The translations under genes and the position numbers were made by a program. Below the pieces are notes generated by a model. The model was not told where the DNA came from and made no database searches. It saw only the letters and a list, made by a program, of their open reading frames with translations. From Ga0077527 sp021300125 (lineage in GTDB: Bacteria; Pseudomonadota; Gammaproteobacteria; Burkholderiales; SG8-41), in the NCBI GenBank assembly GCA_046339595.1, contig JBKDUF010000076.1, positions 1-27,644 of the forward strand: DNA of 27,644 nucleotides, read 5' to 3'. Positions 14,163-22,481 of this stretch are shown here, piece after piece. Every line of letters starts with the position of its first letter. Position 1 is the stretch's first letter.

Positions 14163-16730
14163 TCAGACCTTGAGCTGGTCGAGCAGATCGCTTTCGAATT
14201 GCACGCTGGCCTTGGGATTCGACAGCGCTGCACCGCTGACCACGAATATATCCTCGGCGCGGTCTCCCAGCGTGTTGATCTTGGCTGAATGCAGGTTGAT
14301 GTCGAAGGCGGTGAGTGTTCGTGAAATCCGTGACAGCAGGCCTGGCCGGTCGCCGGCGACGATGGACAGGATGCGGTAAGTGCCGCGTTCGTCCGACTGG
14401 ATGCTGACCTGCGGGGTGATCGGAAAGTGGCGCAGCTGGCGGCTCAGGCGCGGCTTGGACAGCGGGGGCAGGGGCCCGGGGCTGGCCAGACGCCCGGTCA
14501 GCTCGTATTCGACATAGCTGATCAGGTCGCGGTAGCCGATCTGGCGGTTCGAGGCATCCTGCACGTGGAAGCTGTCTAGGGCGTAACCGTGGCGGGTGGT
14601 GTGCACCTTGGCTTCGAAGATGTTGAAGCTGATGCTCTCGAAAAAGCTGCAGATCCGCGAAAACAGTTCCTTCCTGTCCGGCGTGTACACCAGCACCTGC
14701 AGCCCCTCGCCCGCGGGTGAAAGGCGTGCCCGCACCACCGGCGAGCCGGTGTTGACCTGGCGCCACAGCTGCCGGGTGTGCCAGGCGATCTCCTGGGGGT
14801 CGTGGCCGAGGAAGTAGGCGGTGTCGAGCTGGGCCCACAGCTCACGGCAGGCGCTGTCGTCAAGGGCATACAGGCGGAGGATGGCCAGCGCCTCTTCCTG
14901 CCTTGCGCGCTGGCCGTCCTGGGGTGCGGGGCTGTCGCCGGCGAGCCGGCGGCGGGTGGCGTGGAAGAGGTCTTCCAGCAGCTTGCCCTTCCAGGCGTTC
15001 CAGACTTTGGGGCTGGTACCGCGGATGTCGGCGACCGTCAGCAGATACAGCGCGACCAGGCGGCGGTCGGTGCCGACGCGTGCGGCAAAGGCGGCGATGA
15101 CGTCAGGGTCCGCGAGATCCTGCTTCTGCGCGGTGGAGGACATGACCAGGTGCTGTTCCACCAGCCAGGCCACCAGCTCGCCGTCCTCCTGTGCCAGCTC
15201 TTGTGTCCTGCAGAAGCGCAGCGCGTCCACCTTGCCCAGATCGGAGTGGTCTCCGCCGCGGCCCTTGGCGATGTCATGGAACAGGCCTGCAAGATAGAGC
15301 AGTTCGGGGCGGTCGAACTCCGTCATCAGACGGCTGCACAGCGGGAATTCGTGGGCAAGCTCGGGTACCGCGAAGCGGCGCAGGTTACGCACCACCTTCA
15401 GGATGTGCTCGTCTACGGTGTAGACGTGGTAGAGGTCGTGCTGCATCTGGCCGACGATGCGTCCGAACGCCGGGATGTAGCGGCCGAGGATGTCAAACTG
15501 GTGCATGCGCCTGAGTTCACGGATCACCCGGGTGGGGCTGCGCAGTATGCCGAGGAACAGTTCTCGCATTCTGGGATCGCGCCTCGCCGAGGGCGTGATG
15601 CGGCGGCGCGCACGCCACAGCGCGCGCAGCGTGAAGGCGCCCACGGCCTTGATCTCCGGGTGCTGCTGCATCATTGCGAAGGCTTCGAGGATTGCCGCCG
15701 GATCGCGTTCAAACAGGCTCTCGTCCGGCGCCGAGAGCAGGTCGCCGAGTACGACAAAGCGTTCGTTTAAGGGCTTGATCTTGCGATTGCCGGGGGGGGA
15801 AATGCGGCGCTCGAGGTTCTGCAGCAGGATGGTGTTGAGCTGGGAGACTGCCTTGGCGGTCTGGTAGTAGCGCTGCATCAGCCGTTCGCTGGCACGCTTG
15901 CCCGGGCGTTCCGCGAAACGGAGCTGGCGTGCGAGCGCATTCTGGTGGTCGAACAGCAGTCGGTCCTCGCGCCGTCCGGCGAGGTAGTGCAGGCGGATGC
16001 GCAGCAGCTCCAGCACCCGCTCGTGGCGCGTGATCGCGACCGCCTCGTCGCGCGTGATGAAGCCGCGCCGTGCGAGTTCCAGCCAGGTGCGGCCGAGTCC
16101 GGCGGCGCGCGAAATCCAGAGTATGGTGTTGAGGTCGCGCAGGCCGCCCGCACTTTCCTTGAGGTTGGGCTCGAGGTTCGTTTCGGCATGGCGGCGGTGG
16201 CGGTCCTGCTGTTCGATGTGCTTGGCCCGGCAGAACGCCGCGGGATCAATGGACTGTGCCATGCGGCGGGCAAAGCGGCGGTGCAGTTCGCGGTTGCCGG
16301 TGACCAGCCGCGACTCGAGCAGGGTGGTTTGCACCGTGATGTCACTGGCGGCCATTTCCAGGCATTCATCGAGGGTGCGCACGCTGTGACCGGTTTCGAG
16401 GCCGATGTCCCAGAAACGGCCGACCAGGGATTCGAGCTTCTCGCGCAGATTTTCGTCTGCGGCCTCCGGCAGCAGGATCAGGATGTCGACGTCGGAATAG
16501 GGAAAAAGCTGGCCGCGCCCATAGCCGCCGACGGCGATCAATGCCGCTTCCCGGGGCATCAGGCCTACGTTCCAGGCAATGCGCAGATGGCGGTCGGTCT
16601 GGAGGGCGAGTTCGCGCAGCAGTTCGCGGCCGATCTGCCCGGACTCGAAGCGGCCGCGCAGCACGTCGCGGCCAGCGGCAAGTGCGGCGCGCTGGGCGGC
16701 GGGGTCTGCGGCCTGCTGCCGAGAGGCCAT
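14163..16730 (-). CDS. glnD: GlnD, bifunctional PII uridylyltransferase / uridylyl-removing enzyme
   Basis: This 855-residue protein is the cytoplasmic nitrogen sensor that adds UMP to PII proteins when glutamine is low and removes it when glutamine is high. Domains in order are a nucleotidyltransferase with GGYGRG (68-73) and SDVDIL (79-84), a linker helical domain (SAGGLRDLNTILW), an HD phosphohydrolase domain with H485-D486 in FHDIAKGRGGDHSDLG, and two C-terminal ACT domains for glutamine sensing (about 674-750 and 783-855; the second with GDRPGLLSRISRTL). Length is normal. It starts 7 bases after the map stop on the same strand, so map-glnD is an operon, an arrangement common in beta- and gammaproteobacteria. 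It converges on def. Confidence 0.97.
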   Translation of the reverse strand: MASRQQAADPAAQRAALAAGRDVLRGRFESGQIGRELLRELALQTDRHLRIAWNVGLMPREAALIAVGGYGRGQLFPYSDVDILILLPEAADENLREKLESLVGRFWDIGLETGHSVRTLDECLEMAASDITVQTTLLESRLVTGNRELHRRFARRMAQSIDPAAFCRAKHIEQQDRHRRHAETNLEPNLKESAGGLRDLNTILWISRAAGLGRTWLELARRGFITRDEAVAITRHERVLELLRIRLHYLAGRREDRLLFDHQNALARQLRFAERPGKRASERLMQRYYQTAKAVSQLNTILLQNLERRISPPGNRKIKPLNERFVVLGDLLSAPDESLFERDPAAILEAFAMMQQHPEIKAVGAFTLRALWRARRRITPSARRDPRMRELFLGILRSPTRVIRELRRMHQFDILGRYIPAFGRIVGQMQHDLYHVYTVDEHILKVVRNLRRFAVPELAHEFPLCSRLMTEFDRPELLYLAGLFHDIAKGRGGDHSDLGKVDALRFCRTQELAQEDGELVAWLVEQHLVMSSTAQKQDLADPDVIAAFAARVGTDRRLVALYLLTVADIRGTSPKVWNAWKGKLLEDLFHATRRRLAGDSPAPQDGQRARQEEALAILRLYALDDSACRELWAQLDTAYFLGHDPQEIAWHTRQLWRQVNTGSPVVRARLSPAGEGLQVLVYTPDRKELFSRICSFFESISFNIFEAKVHTTRHGYALDSFHVQDASNRQIGYRDLISYVEYELTGRLASPGPLPPLSKPRLSRQLRHFPITPQVSIQSDERGTYRILSIVAGDRPGLLSRISRTLTAFDINLHSAKINTLGDRAEDIFVVSGAALSNPKASVQFESDLLDQLKV

Positions 16731-16737
16731 TTCGGGA

Positions 16738-17535
16738 TCAGGCAGTTGCGGGTTGCGGCGGAGTACCGGCTGAAACGGTCAGCACCTCGAAACCGGAGGC
16801 CGTTACCAGCACGGTGTGTTCCCACTGCGCGGACAGGCTGTGGTCCTTGGTCACGATGGTCCAGCCGTCAGCCATCTGGCGGATGTCCGGACGGCCCGCA
16901 TTGATCATCGGTTCAACGGTGAAGATCATGCCGGCTTCCAGTGTCATTCCGGTACCGGGACGGCCGTAATGAAGGATCTGCGGTTCCTCATGGAATTTCT
17001 TGCCGATGCCGTGGCCGCAGAACTCGCGCACCACACTGAATCCCAGGCGTTCGGCGTGGCTCTGGATGGCATGTCCGATGTCGCCGAGGGTATTGCCCGG
17101 TTTTATGGCGCGGATGCCCCGCCACATGCAGTCGAAGGTCAGTTCGACCAGGCGCTTGGCCTGGATCGATGGTGCGCCGACGTAGAACATGCGGCTGGTG
17201 TCGCCGTGATAGCCGTCCTTGATCACGGTGATGTCGATGTTGATGATGTCGCCGTTTTTGAGCCGCTTTTCGCCGGGCACACCATGGCAGACCACATGGT
17301 TGACCGAGGTGCAGATCGATTTGGGGTAAGGCGTATAGCCGGGCGGGGTGTAGTTCAGCGGCGCCGGGATTGCGCTCTGGACTTGCACAATGTAGTCGTG
17401 ACAGAGCCGGTCGAGGTCGCTGGTGGTGATGCCTGCCCGGACATGGGGTGTAACGAAATCAAGCACTTCCGCGGCCAGCCGGCCGGCGATGCGCATGCCT
17501 GCGATGTCTTCGGGGGTCTTCAGTTCTACGGACAT
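16738..17535 (-). CDS. map: Methionine aminopeptidase, type I
   Basis: This 265-residue enzyme excises the initiator methionine after deformylation. The five metal ligands of the pita-bread fold are all visible: D101 and D112 (INIDITVIKDGYHGDTS), H175 (CGHGIG), E208 (FTVEPM) and E239 (QWEHT), with substrate-site H84 in VVCHGVPG. There is no N-terminal zinc-finger extension, so it is type Ia as in E. coli. The start ATG 17535 gives MSVELKTPEDIAGMRIAGRL, the expected N-terminus. It is the first gene of map-glnD and divergent from rpsB. A weak Pro/Ala tail follows the core. Confidence 0.97.
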   Translation of the reverse strand: MSVELKTPEDIAGMRIAGRLAAEVLDFVTPHVRAGITTSDLDRLCHDYIVQVQSAIPAPLNYTPPGYTPYPKSICTSVNHVVCHGVPGEKRLKNGDIINIDITVIKDGYHGDTSRMFYVGAPSIQAKRLVELTFDCMWRGIRAIKPGNTLGDIGHAIQSHAERLGFSVVREFCGHGIGKKFHEEPQILHYGRPGTGMTLEAGMIFTVEPMINAGRPDIRQMADGWTIVTKDHSLSAQWEHTVLVTASGFEVLTVSAGTPPQPATA

Positions 17536-17589
17536 GGGGTTGCGGCAGGATTGCGGCTAACGGGGGGACGGTATTGCCAAGGCCAGCGG

Positions 17590-17595
17590 ATTTTA
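17590..17595 (-). promoter_or_regulatory. Candidate -10 element of map
   Basis: On the minus strand TAAAAT occurs in the context CTGTTAAAATCCGC, 55 bases before the map start. It resembles the -10 found before rpsB. No convincing -35 stands 16-18 bases upstream, so the assignment is tentative. Confidence 0.3.
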
Positions 17596-17666
17596 ACAGC
17601 TTGCGCTGCCGGCCTGAGGTGGCAACCGCTGCGTTCCGCGGGTGCGGTTTGCGCCGCCTCCTTGTA

Positions 17667-17696
17667 TTGAGGCCGGTCGGGTTTGCGTGCTAAAAT
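17667..17696 (+). promoter_or_regulatory. Probable sigma-70-type promoter of rpsB-tsf
   Basis: TTGAGG (17667-17672) and TAAAAT (17691-17696) are separated by 18 bases. Transcription would begin near 17703, giving a leader of about 130 bases before rpsB, long enough to hold the structures described separately. This is the best promoter match in the window. Confidence 0.6.
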
Positions 17697-17718
17697 AACA
17701 AGTTAGCTTGGTCATTGA

Positions 17719-17820
17719 GGCCGTGCCATGGTGGCACGGCCGGGCCGGGAATACTCACACTTGCCGACGTTAAGGGTGCCCGCGAGGGATGTCTTGGGCG
17801 AGTGGCGGAACAACCCTAAC
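17719..17820 (+). promoter_or_regulatory. Structured 5' leader of rpsB (two inverted repeats)
   Basis: A perfect 9-bp stem GGCCGTGCC/GGCACGGCC with loop ATGGT spans 17719-17741. Downstream, GTTAAGGGT (17769-17777) pairs with ACCCTAAC (17813-17820) with a single bulged A. Inside it GCCC (17778-17781) can pair with GGGC (17796-17799). The second element ends directly at the AGGAGAG ribosome binding site of rpsB. Leaders upstream of rpsB are known in gammaproteobacteria to mediate feedback repression by S2; a comparable role here is inferred from position and pairing only. Confidence 0.5.
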
Positions 17821-17834
17821 AGGAGAGAACCACC

Positions 17835-18587
17835 ATGTCAGTCACCATGCGCGAGATGCTTGAGGCCGGCGTTCATTTCGGCCACCAGACGCGTTACTGG
17901 AATCCGAAAATGGCGCCGTTCATTTTCGGTCACCGCAACAAGATCCATATCGTCAACCTCGAGAAGACGATGGCGATGTACCTGGATGCGCTCAAGTTTG
18001 TGCGCCAGCTTTCCTCCAACAAAGGTTCCGTGCTGTTCGTCGGCACCAAGCGCCAGGCCCGCGAGATCGTGCGCGAGGAGGCGCTGCGCTGCGGTTCGCC
18101 CTATGTTGATTACCGCTGGCTGGGCGGCATGCTCACCAATTACAAGACCGTGAAGGGCTCGATCCAGCGCCTGAAAGACATGCAGGCCATGCGAGAGGAC
18201 GGTTCCTTCGAGAAGCTCTCGAAGAAAGAGACGCTGACCTATGAGCGCGAAATCGCCAAGCTCGAGCGCAGCCTCGGCGGCATCAAGGACATGAACAGCC
18301 TGCCCGACGCCCTGTTCGTTATCGACGTCGGCTACCAGAAGGGCGCCATCTCGGAGGCGAAGAAGCTGGGCATCCCGGTTATCGGCGTTGTCGATACCAA
18401 CCACTCACCCGAGGGCGTTGACTACGTGATTCCCGGCAACGACGACTCCAGCCGCGCGATCAAGCTCTACGCCCGCGGCATGGCCGACGCGGTGCTTGAG
18501 GGGCGCAGCAACAGCATCAAGGAGATCGTGAAAGCCGGCGGCGACGAGTTTGTCGAGGTTGAGGACGTCGAAGCTGCCGGACGCTGA
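17835..18587 (+). CDS. rpsB: 30S ribosomal protein S2
   Basis: This 250-residue protein is ribosomal protein S2 of the small subunit. It has the family N-terminus TMREMLEAGVHFGHQTRYWNP, followed by PKMAPFIFGHRNKIHIVNL, the central VDYRWLGGMLTNYKTVKGSI and the PDALFVIDVGYQKGAISEAK and VIGVVDTNHSPEGVDY stretches. The ATG 17835 has a strong AGGAGAG site. The gene is preceded by a recognisable promoter and structured leader, and followed by a hairpin with T tract before tsf, the usual rpsB-tsf order. The protein's acidic C-terminus (DEFVEVEDVEAAGR) is typical. Confidence 0.98.
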   Translation: MSVTMREMLEAGVHFGHQTRYWNPKMAPFIFGHRNKIHIVNLEKTMAMYLDALKFVRQLSSNKGSVLFVGTKRQAREIVREEALRCGSPYVDYRWLGGMLTNYKTVKGSIQRLKDMQAMREDGSFEKLSKKETLTYEREIAKLERSLGGIKDMNSLPDALFVIDVGYQKGAISEAKKLGIPVIGVVDTNHSPEGVDYVIPGNDDSSRAIKLYARGMADAVLEGRSNSIKEIVKAGGDEFVEVEDVEAAGR

Positions 18588-18607
18588 ACCGGTTTCCCCG
18601 CATCATC

Positions 18608-18633
18608 AAGGGGCTCAACGGCCCCTTTTTTTT
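18608..18633 (+). terminator. Intrinsic terminator / attenuator between rpsB and tsf
   Basis: AAGGGGC (18608-18614) pairs with GCCCCTT (18621-18627) around a TCAACG loop, and an eight-T run (18626-18633) follows at once. It lies in the 71-base gap between rpsB and tsf and so probably acts as a partial terminator that sets the ratio of S2 to EF-Ts. No clear new promoter is seen between it and tsf, so tsf most likely depends on readthrough. Confidence 0.8.
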
Positions 18634-18658
18634 AATTGAAGCAAGAGGAAGCGACGCA

Positions 18659-19567
18659 ATGGCGGAAATAACTGCGGGCATGGTGCGCGAACTGCGCGAG
18701 AAGACCGATGCCCCGATGATGGAGTGCAAGAAAGCGCTGACAGAAGCCAATGGCGATCTCGCCAAGGCCGAGGAAATTCTCCGCGTTAAGCTCGGCAACA
18801 AGGCAAGCAAGGCCGCATCCCGTGTGGCTGCCGAGGGCGTGGTCGCGGTGCATGTTGCCGGCGACGGCAGGCTCGGTGCGATCCTCGAGATCAACTGCGA
18901 AACCGATTTCGTGGCCAAAAACGAGGATTTCCTGGATTTTGCCGGCGCACTGGCAAAACTGGTGGCGGAGCAGAAGCCCGCTGACGTCGCTGACCTGTCC
19001 GCGCTGTCAGTGGACGGCGTTGCGGTCGAGGAAAAGCGCAAGGCGCTGGTCGGCAAGATCGGCGAGAACATGTCGATCCGCCGTTTCCAGCGCATCGAAG
19101 CCAAGGGCCGCCTGGCAACCTATGTCCACGGCGGCGCCAAGATCGGCGTGATGCTCGATCTGGTCGGCGGCGACGAAGCCCTGGGCAAGGATCTTGCCAT
19201 GCACATCGCGGCGAGCAAACCCAAGGCACTGGATGCTTCCGGGGTTGCGGCCGATGCGATCGAGGCGGAGCGCCGCGTTGCTTCCGAGAAGGCGGCCGAC
19301 GACGCGGCCAAGTCCGGCAAGACCATTCCACCGGAAATCATGGCCAAGCGTGTAGAGGGTTCGGTGCAGAAATTCCTGAAAGAGGTCACCCTGCTCGGTC
19401 AGCCTTTCGTCAAGAACGACAAGCAGACGGTCGAGCAATTGCTGAAGGCCGCCGGCGCCAGTGTCTCCCGCTTCGAACTGTATGTGGTGGGCGAGGGCAT
19501 CGAGAAGAAAAAAGATGACTTCGCCGCCGAGGTGATGGCACAGGTCGGTCAAGCCAAACAAAAATAA
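18659..19567 (+). CDS. tsf: Elongation factor Ts
   Basis: This 302-residue protein is EF-Ts, the guanine-nucleotide exchange factor for EF-Tu. It begins with a UBA-like N-terminal domain (AEITAGMVRELREKTDAPMM, about 1-55), carries the TDFVAKN motif (82-88) that contacts EF-Tu, and has the two core subdomains plus the C-terminal SVQKFLKEVTLLGQPFVKN segment. Length is slightly longer than the E. coli protein (283). The ATG 18659 has an AGAGGAAG site. It follows rpsB behind an attenuator-like hairpin and precedes pyrH by 23 bases. Confidence 0.98.
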   Translation: MAEITAGMVRELREKTDAPMMECKKALTEANGDLAKAEEILRVKLGNKASKAASRVAAEGVVAVHVAGDGRLGAILEINCETDFVAKNEDFLDFAGALAKLVAEQKPADVADLSALSVDGVAVEEKRKALVGKIGENMSIRRFQRIEAKGRLATYVHGGAKIGVMLDLVGGDEALGKDLAMHIAASKPKALDASGVAADAIEAERRVASEKAADDAAKSGKTIPPEIMAKRVEGSVQKFLKEVTLLGQPFVKNDKQTVEQLLKAAGASVSRFELYVVGEGIEKKKDDFAAEVMAQVGQAKQK

Positions 19568-19590
19568 TCAATAAAATCAAAGGGTTGAAA

Positions 19591-20310
19591 ATGCCTGCTG
19601 CCCCTGCCTACAAGCGCATCCTGCTCAAACTGAGTGGCGAAGCGCTGATGGGTGACGATGCCTATGGCATCAACCGCGAGACCCTGGGCCGGATCGTGGC
19701 CGAAATTGCCGAGGTTTCGCGCATGGGCATCGAGGTGGCCGTGGTCATCGGCGGGGGCAACATCTTCCGCGGCGTGGCCCCCGGTGCCGCGCACATGGAC
19801 CGTGCCACAGCCGATTACATGGGCATGCTGGCCACGGTGATGAACGCGCTGGCGCTGCAGGATGCGATGCGCCAGGTCGGCCTGTTGAGCCGGGTGCAGT
19901 CTGCGCTCAACATCGAACAGGTGGTCGAGCCCTACATCCGCGGCAAGGCGATGCGCTACCTGGAAGAGGGCAAGGTGGTGATCTTCGCCGCCGGCACCGG
20001 CAACCCGTTTTTCACCACCGATACCGCGGCTGCGCTGCGCGGCATGGAAATGAACGTCGACCTGGTGCTCAAGGCGACCAAGGTCGATGGTGTCTACACC
20101 GACGATCCGAAGACCCACCCCGATGCGATGCGCTACAAGCGGATCAGTTTCGACGAGGCGATCATCAAGAACCTGAAGGTGATGGATGCCACCGCGCTGA
20201 CCCTGTGCCGCGACCAGAAACTGCCCATCAACGTCTTCAGCATTTTCAAGACGCAGGCGCTCAAGCGGGTGGTGATGGGCGAGGATGAAGGCACCATGGT
20301 GCATGTCTGA
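19591..20310 (+). CDS. pyrH: UMP kinase
   Basis: This 239-residue protein is the hexameric bacterial UMP kinase of the amino acid kinase family, which phosphorylates UMP to UDP. Motifs are LLKLSGEAL (11-19), VVIGGGNIFRG (51-61), the DYMGMLATVMNALALQ helix and FAAGTGNPFFTTDTAAALR. I chose ATG 19591 because an AGGG site sits six bases upstream; the reading frame also allows TTG 19585, which would eat into that site. It is in the conserved tsf-pyrH-frr block, with frr starting 12 bases after its stop. Confidence 0.97.
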   Translation: MPAAPAYKRILLKLSGEALMGDDAYGINRETLGRIVAEIAEVSRMGIEVAVVIGGGNIFRGVAPGAAHMDRATADYMGMLATVMNALALQDAMRQVGLLSRVQSALNIEQVVEPYIRGKAMRYLEEGKVVIFAAGTGNPFFTTDTAAALRGMEMNVDLVLKATKVDGVYTDDPKTHPDAMRYKRISFDEAIIKNLKVMDATALTLCRDQKLPINVFSIFKTQALKRVVMGEDEGTMVHV

Positions 20311-20322
20311 CAGGAGGCGAAC

Positions 20323-20880
20323 ATGATTGCGGACATCAAGAAGAACACCGAGCAAAAGATGAGGAAGACAGTCGAGGCGCTGAAAAACGACCTCGGCAAG
20401 GTGCGTACCGGTCGCGCCCACACGGGCCTGCTCGATCACGTCATGGTGGACTACTACGGCAACCCGACGCCGCTGCCGCAGGTCGCCAACGTGACGCTGC
20501 TCGACGGGCGTACCATCGGCGTCAATCCCTGGGAAAAGAAGATGGCGCAGGCCATCGAAAAGGCCATCCGCGACTCCGATCTGGGCCTCAATCCGATGAC
20601 CCAGGGCGATGTGGTGCGGGTGCCGATGCCTGCGCTGACCGAGGAGCGCCGCCGCGACCTGATCAAGGTGGTGCGCCATGAGGGCGAGAACGCCCGGGTC
20701 GCGGTGCGCAATATCCGCCGCGATGCCAACAACCAGCTCAAGGATCTGCTCAAGAAGAAAGCAGTCGCCGAGGACGAGGAGCGCCGCGCCCAGGACGAGG
20801 TGCAGAAACTCACCGACAAGGCGATTGCCGAAATCGACAAGCTGCTCGAGGTCAAGGAAACCGACCTCATGGCGATCTGA
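20323..20880 (+). CDS. frr: Ribosome recycling factor
   Basis: This 185-residue protein is RRF, which together with EF-G splits post-termination ribosomes. It shows the family pattern: a helical start (MIADIKKNTEQKMRKTVEAL), KVRTGRAHTGLLDHVMVDYYG, VANVTLLDGRTIGVNPWEKK, GDVVRVPMPALTEERRRDL and a long charged C-terminal helix. Length equals the E. coli protein. ATG 20323 has a CAGGAGG site. The uppS start follows its stop by three bases. Confidence 0.98.
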   Translation: MIADIKKNTEQKMRKTVEALKNDLGKVRTGRAHTGLLDHVMVDYYGNPTPLPQVANVTLLDGRTIGVNPWEKKMAQAIEKAIRDSDLGLNPMTQGDVVRVPMPALTEERRRDLIKVVRHEGENARVAVRNIRRDANNQLKDLLKKKAVAEDEERRAQDEVQKLTDKAIAEIDKLLEVKETDLMAI

Positions 20881-20883
20881 GCA

Positions 20884-21648
20884 GTGCAGAGCACGACCCA
20901 GGGCATCCCCGAAACGGCCGACGTGCCGCGGCATGTCGCGATCATCATGGACGGCAACGGGCGCTGGGCCCGCCAGCGTTTCCTGCCGCGTGTGGCGGGG
21001 CATCGCCGCGGCGTCGAGGCGGTACGCGGCGCGGTGAAGGCCTGCGCCGAACGCGGTGTGCAGGCGCTGACCCTGTTTGCATTCAGCAGCGAGAACTGGC
21101 GCCGACCGGCCGAGGAGGTATCGTTCCTGCTGCAGCTGTTCATCAGCGCCCTGCAGCAGGAAGTGCAGAAACTCCACGAAAGCGGCATCCGGTTCCGCGC
21201 CATCGGCGACCTCTCGCGTTTTGACTGCAAGCTGGTGCAGCTGATCGAGTCTGCAGAGTCCATGACCGCGACCAACCCCGGGCTGGTGCTGACAGTCGCA
21301 GCAAACTACGGAGGCCGCTGGGACCTGCTCCAGGCGGTTCAGCAGCTGCGCCAGGATCCGGCACTGGCCGACCGGGCCTGGACCGAGGATGATTTGCGCA
21401 GCCACCTCTGCCTTGGCGACCTGCCCGAACCTGATCTGTTCATCCGAACCGGCGGTGAGCAGCGCATCAGCAATTTTCTGCTCTGGCAGCTGGCCTATAC
21501 CGAGCTTTACTTCACCGATACGCTGTGGCCCGACTTCGACGCCACGGCACTGGAACTTGCGCTGCAGTCCTACCGCCGGCGCGAGCGCCGGTTCGGCCGC
21601 ACCAGCGAGCAGCTTGGCGCCGACGCCGGGCGTTCGCGCAGCGCCTGA
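20884..21648 (+). CDS. uppS: Undecaprenyl diphosphate synthase (cis-prenyltransferase)
   Basis: This 254-residue enzyme extends farnesyl diphosphate with isopentenyl units to the C55 lipid carrier for peptidoglycan and O-antigen precursors. Motifs are HVAIIMDGNGRWAR (17-30, catalytic D23), GHRRGVEAVR, FAFSSENWRRP, and the substrate-binding DLFIRTGGEQRISNFLLWQ near the C-terminus. The start is GTG 20884, three bases after the frr stop; no strong ribosome binding site is seen, so coupling with frr is likely. The ~20-residue C-terminal tail is Arg/Ser/Ala-rich and not conserved. cdsA starts 14 bases later. Confidence 0.96.
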   Translation: MQSTTQGIPETADVPRHVAIIMDGNGRWARQRFLPRVAGHRRGVEAVRGAVKACAERGVQALTLFAFSSENWRRPAEEVSFLLQLFISALQQEVQKLHESGIRFRAIGDLSRFDCKLVQLIESAESMTATNPGLVLTVAANYGGRWDLLQAVQQLRQDPALADRAWTEDDLRSHLCLGDLPEPDLFIRTGGEQRISNFLLWQLAYTELYFTDTLWPDFDATALELALQSYRRRERRFGRTSEQLGADAGRSRSA

Positions 21649-21662
21649 GGCGGGGCAGCTTC

Positions 21663-22478
21663 ATGCTGATCAAACGAGTGGCTACCGTGGCGGTCCTGCT
21701 GCCGCTGTTTCTGGGCGGCCTTTTCCATCTGCCGCCACTGGCCTGGGGCTACGTTCTGCTGCTCATGCTGGGCGCCGGTGCCTATGAGTGGGGGCGCCTC
21801 ATCGGATTCAGTTGCCGTGCTGCGCTGGCCTATTCGGCTGCGGCAGCGGGGGCCGGGCTTGCATGGCTCAATGGCCCGGGCGGGGCGCCATCGGTTGCCG
21901 CAACAGGACTGTGGCTGCTGGCGACAGCGTTCTGGGCGCTGCTGGTACCCCTTTGGCTGTGGCGCGGATGGCGGCTGGGGTCTCCCGCTCTGGGCATGGC
22001 AACCGGACTGCTGGTGCTTTTTCCTGCATGGCTTGCGCTGGTTGTGCTGCAGCCGCGCCCGTGGCTGCTGCTGGCCTTGATGGGCGTGGTCTGGGTGGCC
22101 GACAGCGCGGCTTATTTTGCTGGTCATCGCTGGGGGCGGCGCAAGCTCGCACCTTCGATCAGTCCGGGCAAGACCTGGGAGGGGGTCGCTGGCGCCGCGG
22201 CCGGGGTCGCGTTGTATCATGCCGCGGTCTGGCACTGGGGACTGGCGCATCAGATGCCAGGGGCAGGGGCTGAAATGGCCCTCCTTGTTGTCGCCCTGGT
22301 GCCGCTGAGCATCCTCGGGGACCTGTTCGAGTCGCTGATGAAAAGGCAGGCGGGTGTGAAGGACAGCGGCACTCTGCTGCCGGGGCACGGTGGCGTTCTG
22401 GATCGTATCGATGCCCTGACTTCAACCCTGCCTCTCGCCGCGCTGGCGGTGGGCCTGATGGGTTTGCGGACCGGCTAG
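21663..22478 (+). CDS. cdsA: Phosphatidate cytidylyltransferase
   Basis: This 271-residue, very hydrophobic protein makes CDP-diacylglycerol from phosphatidate and CTP, the branch point of phospholipid synthesis in the inner membrane. About eight membrane segments can be drawn from the Leu/Ala/Trp-rich stretches. The C-terminal part carries SPGKTWEG and the CDS signature from D220 (GDLFESLMKRQ, then KDSGTLLPGHGG and LDRIDAL). I chose ATG 21663, giving MLIKRVATVAVLLPLFL; the longer in-frame extension overlaps uppS and is not conserved. The ribosome binding site is weak. dxr starts three bases after its stop. Confidence 0.95.
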   Translation: MLIKRVATVAVLLPLFLGGLFHLPPLAWGYVLLLMLGAGAYEWGRLIGFSCRAALAYSAAAAGAGLAWLNGPGGAPSVAATGLWLLATAFWALLVPLWLWRGWRLGSPALGMATGLLVLFPAWLALVVLQPRPWLLLALMGVVWVADSAAYFAGHRWGRRKLAPSISPGKTWEGVAGAAAGVALYHAAVWHWGLAHQMPGAGAEMALLVVALVPLSILGDLFESLMKRQAGVKDSGTLLPGHGGVLDRIDALTSTLPLAALAVGLMGLRTG

Positions 22479-22481
22479 GCG

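Noticed and set aside
19549..21405. A 618-codon antisense frame across pyrH, frr and uppS
   Set aside because: It spans three well-recognised genes on the other strand, is rich in His/Asp/Arg as expected of a shadow frame, and resembles no family.
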